64,000 nucleotides of DNA from Niabella insulamsoli. GTDB lineage: Bacteria > Bacteroidota > Bacteroidia > Chitinophagales > Chitinophagaceae. The notes under the pieces were generated by a model. The model ran no database searches, was not told the origin of the DNA, and worked only from the letters and a program-made list of their open reading frames with translations. Below are positions 43,990-53,272 of the stretch, piece after piece. The stretch spans positions 2,356,001-2,420,000 of the forward strand of contig NZ_CP190246.1 in NCBI RefSeq assembly GCF_039652435.2, written 5' to 3'. Numbering within the stretch: position 1 is the first letter of the stretch; the number at the start of each line of letters is the position of its first letter. Position numbers and translations under genes: made by a program.

Positions 43990-45417
43990 ATGAGTACTAC
44001 TCCTACCACCCTGTTTGATAAAGTATGGGACGCCCATGTGGTCAGAAAAATTGAAGACGGCCCCGATGTATTATTTATCGATCGTCATTTTATTCATGAG
44101 GTAACAAGCCCCGTTGCTTTTTTGGGAATTGAGAACAGAGGTATTGGTGTGATGTACCCGCAAAGGACCTTCGCCACAGCCGATCATAATACTCCAACGA
44201 TCAACCAGCATTTGCCGGTTCAGGATCCACTTTCTGCCAAGCAGTTGGCAGCACTTTCGAGCAATGCAGAGAAATATGGCATTTCGATCTGGGCGCTCGG
44301 CAGTCCCAAAAATGGAATTGTTCACGTGGTAGGCCCCGAAAACGGGATTACCCAACCGGGTATGACGATTGTTTGCGGTGATTCACACACATCAACGCAT
44401 GGCGCTTTTGGCAGCATCGCTTTCGGCATAGGAACCTCTGAAGTGGAAATGGTGTTATCGTCTCAATGTATCATGCAGCCAAAACCCAAAAAAATGCGGG
44501 TGACGGTAAACGGTAAATTGGGTAAAGGAGTATTACCTAAAGACGTGGCTTTGTTTATTATTTCTCAAATCACCGCAAGCGGCGCAACCGGGTATTTTTG
44601 TGAGTATGCAGGCGAAGTGTTTGAAGATATGAGCATGGAGGGCCGCATGACTGTTTGTAATATGTCGATCGAAATGGGCGCACGCGGAGGTATGATTGCG
44701 CCTGACGAAACCACTTTTAATTATATTAAAGGACGCGACAAGGCGCCCAAAGGAGAAGCCTGGGATAAAGCTTTAGCCTACTGGAAAACGCTTAAGACAG
44801 ACGAAGGCGCTTCATTTGATTATGAATTGACTTTTGATGGAGCCGCCATCGAGCCTCAAATCACTTACGGCACCAATCCAGGATTGGGAACTGCGATTAC
44901 CAATAAGATCCCCAAAGCGGCAGAGGTGAAAGACGGTGAAGCATCGTACAAAAAATCCCTGGCGTATATGGATTTCAAGGAAGAGGAAGATATTCTTGGA
45001 AAGAAAATCGATTACGTGTTTTTGGGAAGTTGTACCAATGGCCGCATCGAAGATTTCAGGGCCTTTGCTTCTATCGTAAAAGGTAAAAAGAAAGCCGATA
45101 ATATTACGGCCTGGCTGGTACCTGGTTCTCATATTGTGGAAGCGCAAATTAAGGAAGAAGGAATTTTAGATATATTGACCGAAGCTGGTTTTGAATTGAG
45201 GCAGCCCGGCTGTTCGGCTTGTTTGGCGATGAATGATGATAAAATCCCTGCCGGTAAATATGCTGTCAGCACCAGCAACCGGAATTTTGAAGGAAGGCAG
45301 GGCCCCGGTGCGCGCACCCTTTTGGCCAGTCCTTATGTGGCGGCTGCGGTAGCGGTAACCGGCGTGGTAACCGATCCGCGCGAGTTGATCGACGCACAGG
45401 AAACAACAGTCGCTTAA
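43990..45417 (+). CDS. leuC: 3-isopropylmalate dehydratase large subunit
   Basis: Aconitase-family [4Fe-4S] enzyme subunit that isomerises 2- to 3-isopropylmalate in leucine synthesis. It has 475 residues. Cluster ligands are in LGSCTNGR and GCSACLAMN; GDSHTSTHGAFG and RNFEGRQGPGARTLLASP are standard. It is the first gene of leuC-leuD-leuA-like, followed by leuB. The spacing to leuD is 59 bases. Confidence 0.97.
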   Translation: MSTTPTTLFDKVWDAHVVRKIEDGPDVLFIDRHFIHEVTSPVAFLGIENRGIGVMYPQRTFATADHNTPTINQHLPVQDPLSAKQLAALSSNAEKYGISIWALGSPKNGIVHVVGPENGITQPGMTIVCGDSHTSTHGAFGSIAFGIGTSEVEMVLSSQCIMQPKPKKMRVTVNGKLGKGVLPKDVALFIISQITASGATGYFCEYAGEVFEDMSMEGRMTVCNMSIEMGARGGMIAPDETTFNYIKGRDKAPKGEAWDKALAYWKTLKTDEGASFDYELTFDGAAIEPQITYGTNPGLGTAITNKIPKAAEVKDGEASYKKSLAYMDFKEEEDILGKKIDYVFLGSCTNGRIEDFRAFASIVKGKKKADNITAWLVPGSHIVEAQIKEEGILDILTEAGFELRQPGCSACLAMNDDKIPAGKYAVSTSNRNFEGRQGPGARTLLASPYVAAAVAVTGVVTDPRELIDAQETTVA

Positions 45418-45476
45418 TCGAAAAATCGCATTAACGAGATTAATCAAACTTCAATTCTTAAATCAGATACAATATT

Positions 45477-46073
45477 ATGGCTTACGATAAATTTACAGTT
45501 TTAACATCTTCAGCAGTTCCTCTTCCCATCGAAAATGTGGATACTGACCAGATCATACCGGCACGTTTCCTGAAAGCCACAGAACGCAAAGGTTTTGGAG
45601 ATAACCTGTTCCGCGATTGGCGCTTCAATAACGATGATACGCCCAAGCAGGATTTTGTATTAAACAACCCGATTTACTCGGGAAAAATATTAGTGGCAGG
45701 CAAAAACTTTGGCAGCGGTAGCAGCCGTGAGCACGCTGCATGGGCAATTTACGACTACGGGTTCCGTTGTGTTATCTCCAGCTTTTTTGCGGATATATTT
45801 AAAGGAAACTCTTTAAATATAGGCATCCTGCCCGTTACCGTCAGCGAAGCTTTTGTAGATAAAATTTTTAAGGCCATTGAAGCCGATCCTAAAACCGAAC
45901 TGGAAGTGAATTTACCCGAACAAAAGGTAACGATACTGGCGACCGGCGAATCAGAAAGTTTCGATATCAACGGTTATAAAAAGCATAACATGATGAATGG
46001 CTTTGATGATATTGATTATTTACAAGCCATGAAAAGCGAGATCAACAGCTTTGCTGAAAAGAGCATTTACTAA
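45477..46073 (+). CDS. leuD: 3-isopropylmalate dehydratase small subunit
   Basis: Swivelling-domain partner of LeuC, 198 residues. Typical segments are VDTDQIIPARFLKATER, GKNFGSGSSREHAAWAIYDYGFRCVISSFFADIFKGNS and the C-terminal DIDYL. It follows leuC, the normal order. Confidence 0.97.
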   Translation: MAYDKFTVLTSSAVPLPIENVDTDQIIPARFLKATERKGFGDNLFRDWRFNNDDTPKQDFVLNNPIYSGKILVAGKNFGSGSSREHAAWAIYDYGFRCVISSFFADIFKGNSLNIGILPVTVSEAFVDKIFKAIEADPKTELEVNLPEQKVTILATGESESFDINGYKKHNMMNGFDDIDYLQAMKSEINSFAEKSIY

Positions 46074-46095
46074 AACTTCGAAGCAATCTGATGCA

Positions 46096-46200
46096 GCCGC
46101 ATGATTTTAAACTTGCGGCATTTTAGATAGCAACCAGCAGCGCAGACCGCTTCTATCGCAAAAGAATATCAACATGGGCTGGATGTTTTCAGCCCATGTT
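46096..46200 (+). promoter_or_regulatory. Two hairpins in the leuD-leuA spacer
   Basis: The first is gccgca (46096-46101) with tgcggc (46114-46119), followed by attttag. The second is a perfect 11-bp repeat, aacatgggctg (46171-46181) and cagcccatgtt (46190-46200), ending 17 bases before the start codon of the next gene. The second could affect its translation or mark an RNA end. Confidence 0.5.
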
Positions 46201-46217
46201 AATTTGAAAGAATCAAA

Positions 46218-47753
46218 GTGAGCAAAAACAACATGGCTGAATTGAGGCATTTAGAAATCATGGACACTACCCTGCGAGACGGGGAACAAACCAGCGGCGT
46301 TTCTTTCTCCGCACAGGAAAAACTAACCATCGCGCAATTGTTATTGACAGAGGTGAAGGTGGATCGCATTGAAATTGCATCTGCACGCGTGTCAGAAGGA
46401 GAATTTCAGGCGGTAAAACGAATTACAGACTGGGCCGAGACAAATGGATTCATAAATAAAATCGAGGTGCTGACTTTTGTTGATGGCGACACTTCTATCA
46501 AATGGATGCAAAAGGCCGGCGCCAAAGTAATGAACCTTTTAACGAAGGGATCTCTGAATCATCTGACGCATCAACTTAAAAAAACACCCGAGCAACATTT
46601 CTCCGAGATCGCCGCAGTGGTCAAACAAGCCGCAAAAAAAGGCATTACCTGTAATGTTTATCTGGAAGACTGGAGCAATGGAATGCGGCATTCAAAAGAG
46701 TATGTTTTCCAATACATTGATTTTCTCGCTACCCAGCCTGTAAAAAGAATTCTGTTGCCGGATACGCTGGGCGTTTTAATTCCGTCAGAAACTTCCATTT
46801 ATCTAAAGGAAATTGTAGAAAGATACCCATCACTCCATTTCGATTTTCATGGCCACAACGACTATGATCTTAGTGTAGCTAACGCCCTGGAAGCTGTTAA
46901 AGCCGGCGTAAAAGGATTGCACTTAACCATCAATGGTATGGGTGAAAGAGCTGGCAACACGCCATTGGAAAGCGTTGTAGCTGTCTTGAACGATTTTCAG
47001 AAGGATGTAAAAACGGGTGTAAACGAAAAAGCGCTCTACAAAGTGAGCAAGCTGGTAGAAGCTTTCTCCGGCTTTAGAATTTCTGCCAACAAGCCGATCG
47101 TGGGTGAAAATGTGTTCACACAAACAGCGGGCATTCACGCCGACGGCGACAAGAAAAAAAATCTCTATTATAATGACCTGATGCCTGAACGTTTTGGAAG
47201 AAAGCGCAAATATGCGCTAGGCAAAACTTCTGGCAAAGCAAATATTGAAAACAACCTGGCGCAACTGGGTATTCAGCTGTCAGACGAAGACCTGAAGATC
47301 GTGACACAGCGCATTATTGAGCTGGGCGATAAAAAGGAAACCGTTACGCAGGACGATCTGCCTTATATTATATCTGATGTGCTCGACAGCCATACTATCG
47401 GAGAAAAGGTATTGGTTGAAGACTACGTGCTGACGCATTCGAAAAATATGAAGCCGTCCACTACTGTCCGCGTTAAATTCGAAGACAGGATTCTCGAGGA
47501 AAACGCTTCCGGCGACGGGCAGTATGATGCATTCATGAACGCGTTGCACAAAATTTATACGAAGCAAAAATTGCCGCTGGCGAAGCTTCGCGATTATGTG
47601 GTGCGTATTCCACCAGGTGGAAAAACCGATGCGCTTTGCGAAACCATCATCACCTGGGAGCTCAATGGGCGGGAGTTTACAACCACCGGTCTCGACAGCG
47701 ATCAAACCGTCGCGGCCATCAAGGCTACTCAAAAAATGTTGAATTTGATATAA
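46218..47753 (+). CDS. 2-isopropylmalate synthase/homocitrate synthase-family protein with regulatory domain
   Basis: HMG-CoA-lyase-like enzyme of 511 residues. The catalytic TIM barrel has MDTTLRDGEQTSGVSFS, HFDFHGHNDYDLSVANAL with the metal His pair, and NGMGERAGNTPLE. The C-terminal about 130 residues are the LeuA allosteric domain (SGDGQYDAFMNALHKI, AIKATQKML). In the leu operon it should be the leucine-pathway enzyme, though the related citramalate synthase has the same layout and the divergent sequence leaves this open. The start is GTG at 46218; an ATG at 46233 is an alternative. Confidence 0.85.
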   Translation: MSKNNMAELRHLEIMDTTLRDGEQTSGVSFSAQEKLTIAQLLLTEVKVDRIEIASARVSEGEFQAVKRITDWAETNGFINKIEVLTFVDGDTSIKWMQKAGAKVMNLLTKGSLNHLTHQLKKTPEQHFSEIAAVVKQAAKKGITCNVYLEDWSNGMRHSKEYVFQYIDFLATQPVKRILLPDTLGVLIPSETSIYLKEIVERYPSLHFDFHGHNDYDLSVANALEAVKAGVKGLHLTINGMGERAGNTPLESVVAVLNDFQKDVKTGVNEKALYKVSKLVEAFSGFRISANKPIVGENVFTQTAGIHADGDKKKNLYYNDLMPERFGRKRKYALGKTSGKANIENNLAQLGIQLSDEDLKIVTQRIIELGDKKETVTQDDLPYIISDVLDSHTIGEKVLVEDYVLTHSKNMKPSTTVRVKFEDRILEENASGDGQYDAFMNALHKIYTKQKLPLAKLRDYVVRIPPGGKTDALCETIITWELNGREFTTTGLDSDQTVAAIKATQKMLNLI

Positions 47754-47782
47754 ACTATCTTCGCGGAAATTTGAAGAGAAAA

Positions 47783-48451
47783 ATGGTGAACGATTTGAAA
47801 ATTTCTAAAAACCTAAAATATTTTATACCGCTCATTTTCCTGCTGGCACTGGATGTAATGCTGATCGTCGTGGACGTTATCAACTTTTATGACCCCTTCC
47901 CAAACGCCGATCGATACGACATCGAAACGAATGACAGCTACGCCGAAGATTTCCAAAATTTCAAATGGATTATCATGATCATTGCTTTGTCTTTGATCGC
48001 GCTTTTTAGAAAGGAAAAAAAGTACCTGGCTTGGATACTCGTTTTCTTTTTTCTTTTTCTTGAAGATGTTTTTAGAATCCATCAAACCCTGGGCATGTTT
48101 TTTTATGACGCGTTTGGCATGACCAGCGGACAACGCGAGAGCAAGATTATGGAACTTTTTTCGGCAGCCTTCCTGGGGTTTTTATTTGTGGCGCCGGTTT
48201 TACAGGCCTACAAAACCGGCGACCCGGTATTTAAAAAACATTCGCGCGTATTGTTCGGTTTACTGGGGCTTTTCTTATTTTGCGCTATCATCATTGACCA
48301 GCTTCATCGCCTGGCAATCATTCAATATAATTGGAAATATAACGTGGTGTTTGGCATGCTGGAAGATGGGGGCGAATTGATCACAGAAAGTTTAATTGCG
48401 GGATATTTAATATCCATCGCTTTAAAAGAAAAACAAAAAGCACAATCATAA
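47783..48451 (+). CDS. Six-helix membrane protein in the leucine operon
   Basis: Encodes 222 residues from the ATG at 47783 (MVNDLKISKNLKYFIPLIFLL); the frame is open further upstream but overlaps the preceding gene. About six hydrophobic helices are seen (FIPLIFLLALDVMLIVVDVI, FKWIIMIIALSLIALF, LAWILVFFFLFLEDVF, FLGFLFVAPVLQ, VLFGLLGLFLFCAIIID, LIAGYLISIAL). FLFLEDVFRIHQTLG holds conserved-looking charged residues within the membrane. No family is recognised. It lies 29 bases after the leuA-like gene and 112 before leuB. Confidence 0.65.
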   Translation: MVNDLKISKNLKYFIPLIFLLALDVMLIVVDVINFYDPFPNADRYDIETNDSYAEDFQNFKWIIMIIALSLIALFRKEKKYLAWILVFFFLFLEDVFRIHQTLGMFFYDAFGMTSGQRESKIMELFSAAFLGFLFVAPVLQAYKTGDPVFKKHSRVLFGLLGLFLFCAIIIDQLHRLAIIQYNWKYNVVFGMLEDGGELITESLIAGYLISIALKEKQKAQS

Positions 48452-48563
48452 AACAAACGGATGAAACGTTCATTATAAAATTTTCATTTTTATCACACTG
48501 GGGAATAAAAATTTTACACCTGATCAGTTCCATTCGAACTATAAAACCATAAAAAATTTACGA

Positions 48564-49634
48564 ATGAAAAAAAATATCTTGGTGGTACCCGGCGACGGAA
48601 TCGGGCAGGAAGTGACAGCCGTTGGTAAAAAAGTTTTGGATAAGATCGCAGCACGTTTTGGTCATGAATTCACGTACGATGAAGCGCTGATCGGCCATGT
48701 GGCGATTGAGGCCACCGGTGAGGCGCTTCCTGAAGAGAGCTTGCAAAAAATGAAAAACGCCGACGCGGTTCTGTTTGGCGCCGTGGGGCATCCCAAATAC
48801 GATAACGACCCTTCAGCGAAAGTAAGGCCCGAACAAGGTCTGTTGAAAATGCGCAAAGAGCTTGGGTTGTATGCTAACCTGCGCCCTATCAAGTTATTCG
48901 ACGAATTGTTAGATGCGTCCAGCATCAAGCCAGAAATTCTGCGCGGCGCCGACATCCTGTTTTTCAGGGAGCTTACCGGCGATATTTATTTTGGTGCCAA
49001 AGGACGCAAGAACGAAGGCGACACCGCTTTTGATAATGCTGAATACAGCAAATACGAAGTTGCACGCATCGCACGTAAGGCTTTTGACGCTGCGATGACG
49101 CGCAACAAAAAAGTGTGCAGTGTAGATAAGGCGAATGTTTTAGAAACAAGCCGCCTTTGGCGCGAAGTGGTACAGCAGGTAGCTAAAGAATATCCTGAAG
49201 TTCAGGTGGAACATCAGTTTGTAGACGCTGTTGCCATGTTGCTTATCAAAGATCCCAAGCGTTTTGACGTTGTTGTTACAGCGAATCTTTTCGGAGATAT
49301 CCTCACCGATGAAGCATCGCAGATTGCAGGTTCTATGGGCATGCTCGCATCTGCTTCCATCGGAGACGGAACGGGAGTTTACGAGCCTATTCACGGATCG
49401 GCACACGACATCACCGGCAAGGGCGTGGCTAACCCGATGGCTTCTATCCTTTCGGCCGCTTTGCTACTCGATATCTCATTTGGCTTGAAAGAAGAAAGCA
49501 ATGCGGTAATCCAGGCGGTGGATGAGGTATTGAAAGCAGGCTTCAGAACCGGAGACATTGCCGATGCGGCCACACCAAAAGAAAAAATTCTTGGTACAGA
49601 TGCTATTGGCGAGGAAATTTTAAAACGTCTTTAA
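48564..49634 (+). CDS. leuB: 3-isopropylmalate dehydrogenase
   Basis: Oxidises and decarboxylates 3-isopropylmalate with NAD. It has 356 residues. Key segments: VVPGDGIGQEV at the start, the substrate arginines in YANLRPIK and FFRELTGDIYFG, CSVDKANVLETSRLWR with Lys, DVVVTANLFGDILTDEASQIAGSMGMLASASIG with metal Asps, and YEPIHGSAHDITGKGVANPMA. It completes the leucine set in the window. Confidence 0.96.
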   Translation: MKKNILVVPGDGIGQEVTAVGKKVLDKIAARFGHEFTYDEALIGHVAIEATGEALPEESLQKMKNADAVLFGAVGHPKYDNDPSAKVRPEQGLLKMRKELGLYANLRPIKLFDELLDASSIKPEILRGADILFFRELTGDIYFGAKGRKNEGDTAFDNAEYSKYEVARIARKAFDAAMTRNKKVCSVDKANVLETSRLWREVVQQVAKEYPEVQVEHQFVDAVAMLLIKDPKRFDVVVTANLFGDILTDEASQIAGSMGMLASASIGDGTGVYEPIHGSAHDITGKGVANPMASILSAALLLDISFGLKEESNAVIQAVDEVLKAGFRTGDIADAATPKEKILGTDAIGEEILKRL

Positions 49635-49677
49635 CCGGCCCGTTTATCAACTAGTATTTAGCATTCAAGCAAATTAT

Positions 49678-50007
49678 ATGGATTGGATAACACTCGATTC
49701 TGTTGATCAATTATCAGACATCAACGCCAAATCATTTCAAAAACCGCAGCTGATTTTTAAACACAGCACCAGGTGTTCCATCAGCAGCGTAATTAAAAAC
49801 AGGTTACACAAGGAGCAGCTACCGGAATCGGTCGATTTTTATTATTTGGATCTTATTGCTGCGCGTGAAATTTCAAATAGAATAGCTGCGGACTACCAAG
49901 TGCCTCACGAGTCGCCGCAGGTGCTTTTGATTAAAGACGGAACCTGTATATTCAATGAAAGCCACATGGCTATTTATATGGATGATATAATTGAGCAGGC
50001 GCAATAA
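49678..50007 (+). CDS. ytxJ: Bacillithiol system redox-active protein YtxJ
   Basis: Monothiol, thioredoxin-like protein of 109 residues. The motif FKHSTRCSISSVIKNRL with a single Cys is diagnostic of the YtxJ family, and FYYLDLIAAREISNRIAADYQVPHESPQVLLIKDG supplies the thioredoxin cis-Pro region (SPQ). The family is tied to bacillithiol, so this organism probably makes that thiol. It lies 43 bases after leuB. Confidence 0.9.
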   Translation: MDWITLDSVDQLSDINAKSFQKPQLIFKHSTRCSISSVIKNRLHKEQLPESVDFYYLDLIAAREISNRIAADYQVPHESPQVLLIKDGTCIFNESHMAIYMDDIIEQAQ

Positions 50008-50053
50008 AAACATTTCTTTTTTTTAGAAAATATCTCTATTTTTGCGGCCCGTT

Positions 50054-50127
50054 GCCGGGGTAGCTCAGCTGGTTAGAGCACAGGATTCATAACCCTGAGG
50101 TCGGCAGTTCAAGTCTGCTCCCCGGTA
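50054..50127 (+). tRNA. tRNA-Met (CAT), elongator type
   Basis: A 74-base cloverleaf with anticodon CAT at 50088-50090. The acceptor stem is GCCGGGG/CCCCGGT with a G-T wobble at the end, the D arm is GCTC/GAGC and the T arm GGCAG/CTGCT. The anticodon stem has an A-C mismatch next to the loop (position 31-39). It lacks initiator features. A lysidine-modified tRNA-Ile2 also has CAT and cannot be fully excluded. CCA is not encoded. Confidence 0.9.
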
Positions 50128-50131
50128 CTAC

Positions 50132-50171
50132 TCGGGAATTTTCATTTAAAAAATGAGAATTCCCGTTTTTA
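50132..50171 (+). terminator. Terminator after tRNA-Met
   Basis: cgggaattttcatt and aatgagaattcccg pair over 14 bp with one wobble and are followed by gtttttatttt. Confidence 0.82.
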
Positions 50172-50239
50172 TTTTCCGTTAGACCACAGCTTTAAGGCCG
50201 TTTACCATAAAGCCTAGGAAACTCACGAAAGTGAATGTT

Positions 50240-52048
50240 TCAAAACAAAGTTTGTAAAAATTCCTCCAGGTTCGTATCCCTATCCAACCCAAATTTTTGC
50301 TTTAACCGGTATTTAAACATACGTACACTTTGCGGGGCGATATGTAGCGCCTGCGCTATTTGCTTGGTGGTCATTTGCAGGTGCAGGTAGGCGCAATATT
50401 TCACATCCAGTGGCGTAAGCTTCTGTAGCGATTTTTCAGAAAGCTGGTTGAAAAAACCGGGATGCAACTGTTGTATCTGCGATTTAATATCTTCAAAATC
50501 GGCGTGGAGCAGCATTTCCTCTTTTAGCAGCTTTTTAATATTACCTGCATTGCCATCTTTCAGTTGAGATTGTATCTGCTGCAGCATATCGGTTTTATGC
50601 TCAATGATCAGCGAATTAGCCAATGCTTCCTTTTCCAGCTGCTTTCGTTTTAGTTCCAGCAATTCCTGTTCGGCCTTCAATCTTGCCTGCTCTTCTTTTT
50701 CCAGCTTCAACTGCATGTTCGCACGATTTTCAGATTCTTCCTTTTCCTGTTCCAACATTTTTTCGCGTTCGATAGCGAAGCGAAGTTTAAAATGATAAGA
50801 ACGGAACATAAAAACCAAGCCCGTCAACAAAGCCAACGCAATGCCTCCATACAAATAATTTTGCTTTTTGCGGAAGTCAGCCCTTTGGCTCAGCAGGCTC
50901 AGCTGCTGGTTCTTTTTTTCAGTTTCGTATTGTATTTCGAGCCTTTGCGTATTAAAAATTTGCTGCTGGTCGAAAGTTTTCTTCAATAATTTTTCGGCGA
51001 TTTGCTGATAATTAAGCGCCGCGTTAAGCTCGTTCTTCTTAACAGCAATATCAGCCAGGTGTTTATAAACAGTATATTCAGATTTGTAAAACGTTCTATC
51101 ATCCTGCTGTATCTGGCTAATACATTGAAGCAGATACTGCTCGGCCAGTAAAAGATTCTTCTCTTCCTCGGCAAAACTACTTTTAATGCCATATATATTC
51201 ACCCAGTAATCCGGCGCCGCATTATGATGTTCAAGTTCCTGCTCGGCAAGCGAGAGATAACGGAATGCCTGACGTTTACGTTCTTCCAGGCGTTCTTTGG
51301 AAAATTGAAGATAATAATTGGCAAAATTCACGCAGGTAATCACAAAACTATTCGGACTGATTTTTTCCGGGCTTTTTTCATGAAGCGCAAACGACTTTTG
51401 CAGATAGTGAAAACTGCTGTCGAGCAGCGATTTTTGCCGGGTGCCTTCATATGCTGCCTGAAACATGCTGGAAATGCCATTGTTTACATTCACTAACGAG
51501 TTATAATTATTATCCATCAGCGCAATTTTCTCGCATTGTCGAATATAATAGTTCATTTTGCTTTCATCGTTCCAGCGGCTGTATACGCCGTACAAAAGGT
51601 AATTGAGCCCATATTGCGTTAGCAAATCGCTGCTGCTGTTTTCCAAAAATTGTAGTCCATTCAACGCACTCTTTACCACTTCATCGGGCAGGTTCAGCTG
51701 CCGGTACAAAGAAGCCTCTGCGCGATAAGCAATCGCTTTAGACTCCCTGCTTTGAGCCTTCCTGCTGTATTCCAATCCCAGGTCAGCATATTTTTTGCTT
51801 AAAAGCAGGCTATCCAATGCACCATAGATCATACTTTGGTTGGCATATAAATAAGTCATGTCATCAGCTGAGTTTCCTTTTTTCAGAATAGATTGTTTTA
51901 TCAGCTTTAATGCCTGTACAGGCTGGTTTCTAATACGCAGTATTTCGAGCGCTGACAGGTCTCGCCGGGTTTCCGGGCTTAATTGTGCATTGACAGGGCC
52001 GACGATTACACCTATAACAATCAGCATAAAAGAAAATTTCATATACAT
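50240..52048 (-). CDS. TPR-repeat membrane protein with LuxR-type HTH
   Basis: Encodes 602 residues. A signal peptide ends near GPVNAQ, then TPR-like helical repeats run to about 390 in the periplasm, one membrane helix follows (YLYGGIALALLTGLVFMF, about 397-414), then a cytoplasmic coiled coil rich in Glu and Lys, and a C-terminal HTH (LTPLDVKYCAYLHLQMTTKQIAQALHIAPQSVRMFKYRLKQKFGL). It is a one-component regulator type common in Bacteroidota. The target is unknown. It lies alone on the minus strand. Confidence 0.85.
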   Translation of the reverse strand: MYMKFSFMLIVIGVIVGPVNAQLSPETRRDLSALEILRIRNQPVQALKLIKQSILKKGNSADDMTYLYANQSMIYGALDSLLLSKKYADLGLEYSRKAQSRESKAIAYRAEASLYRQLNLPDEVVKSALNGLQFLENSSSDLLTQYGLNYLLYGVYSRWNDESKMNYYIRQCEKIALMDNNYNSLVNVNNGISSMFQAAYEGTRQKSLLDSSFHYLQKSFALHEKSPEKISPNSFVITCVNFANYYLQFSKERLEERKRQAFRYLSLAEQELEHHNAAPDYWVNIYGIKSSFAEEEKNLLLAEQYLLQCISQIQQDDRTFYKSEYTVYKHLADIAVKKNELNAALNYQQIAEKLLKKTFDQQQIFNTQRLEIQYETEKKNQQLSLLSQRADFRKKQNYLYGGIALALLTGLVFMFRSYHFKLRFAIEREKMLEQEKEESENRANMQLKLEKEEQARLKAEQELLELKRKQLEKEALANSLIIEHKTDMLQQIQSQLKDGNAGNIKKLLKEEMLLHADFEDIKSQIQQLHPGFFNQLSEKSLQKLTPLDVKYCAYLHLQMTTKQIAQALHIAPQSVRMFKYRLKQKFGLDRDTNLEEFLQTLF

Positions 52049-52267
52049 CTAACGGCTTCTTTGTTCCAAATTTAAGGTTCTATCGATAAAAGAAAGGAGA
52101 AAGACATAGAATTCAAATTTTAAAACAAATTGATTTCCAACTAATTGAAAATAATGTATACACTTTGTATATACGAATTTCAAGCCTGTATATGCTTTGT
52201 TAGCACGCCAGGAAAGGTTTTGTGTTGCCAGGTCATCATATTTGCAAATAAATAAGATTAAAAAAAT

Positions 52268-52603
52268 ATGACTCCAAAAACGCAATCGATCCTCAGCTAT
52301 ATTGGTATTTTATGGCTGGCAGCCTACTTCGGCGGCAAATCCCAGAGAACAGATTTCTGCATTTATCATCTAAAACAAGGCTTGGGCTTGTGGCTCGTCG
52401 CTGTTTTATTCAATGTAATTTTATTTTTCATTTCCATGGTCTCCCCTTGGCTTGCAGGTATTTTGGGCTACATCGGTATTCTATTTTTAATTGTGATGGT
52501 CATCGGCATCATCAATGCGGTCAACGACGTCAAAAAGCCATTGCCTGTTATCGGCGAAATGTTCGACACGCAATTCCCCTTTTTAGATAAAGAAAAACCA
52601 TAA
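52268..52603 (+). CDS. Small three-helix membrane protein (DUF4870-like)
   Basis: Encodes 111 residues with the DUF4870/Tic20-like pattern: ILSYIGILWLAAYFGGKSQRTDFCIYHLKQGLGLWL (helix, conserved H-x-KQ loop), then helices VAVLFNVILFFISMV and GYIGILFLIVMVIGIINAVNDVKKPLPVIG. This family is a membrane protein of unknown function often found singly. The start has a good A+T-rich leader. Confidence 0.85.
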   Translation: MTPKTQSILSYIGILWLAAYFGGKSQRTDFCIYHLKQGLGLWLVAVLFNVILFFISMVSPWLAGILGYIGILFLIVMVIGIINAVNDVKKPLPVIGEMFDTQFPFLDKEKP

Positions 52604-52694
52604 GGCATCTGTTTTTAGTCAGAACTGCGGTGTAAGTAGCGCAATCGGCGACGGATATTAAGGAACCTGAAAAAGGGGAACTGAAAAGATTAAA

Positions 52695-53249
52695 ATGAAA
52701 ATTAGAAAACCGATACGTCTTTTGGTGTTGATAATTTCCGGCGGATTCATTTTGTTTGCTTTTATCCTTTACGCAACCATTAAAACGAAATCCACTAACA
52801 TCAGTGAATACGCTCCGTATAACTCGTGGGTAGGCAAAACAGTAGCGTTGGACAAACCAACGGTTTTAATTGTGGAACGGGTAAAAATTAGCGAGGATAA
52901 AAACTATCCCTACTCGCTGTTAGACAGTCTTCATCCTGATTGGCAATACCTTGAAGAATTTGAAAAAGCAGGTAACTACACAAAAGTTACTACGTTTCCG
53001 GCAGGCGTAAAATTTCATATAAAAAAAGCGATTCAGTTTACCGGAGGTGTTTCCGGGAGCTCCACGCCTATAGTTTTCGGAACCCTGCTCCACAACGGCA
53101 AAGAATATAAAGTTGGTTATCAATGGGGACAACGCAATATTGCCAGGTATATGGACAAGATAAAAGAATGCTGGCATTTTCATCGCGCGCCTTGGCAAAC
53201 TCGTTCTGATAACACTTTTTATAGTTTGCGCGATGCTAAATGGTGGTGA
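52695..53249 (+). CDS. Hypothetical membrane-anchored protein, 184 aa
   Basis: Encodes 184 residues. A basic start (MKIRKPIRL) is followed by one membrane helix (LVLIISGGFILFAFILYATI, about 9-28) and a soluble domain of mixed beta strands, with no Cys pair or known motif. It ends in an aromatic tail (FYSLRDAKWW). It probably sits on the outer face of the inner membrane. No homologue is recognised. Confidence 0.6.
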   Translation: MKIRKPIRLLVLIISGGFILFAFILYATIKTKSTNISEYAPYNSWVGKTVALDKPTVLIVERVKISEDKNYPYSLLDSLHPDWQYLEEFEKAGNYTKVTTFPAGVKFHIKKAIQFTGGVSGSSTPIVFGTLLHNGKEYKVGYQWGQRNIARYMDKIKECWHFHRAPWQTRSDNTFYSLRDAKWW

Positions 53250-53272
53250 TTTACCTAAAATAAACAACAAAA

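Noticed and set aside
50240..52048. Histidine kinase identity for the TPR/HTH protein
   Set aside because: It has a membrane helix and coiled coil like some kinases but no ATPase domain. The C-terminus is an HTH.
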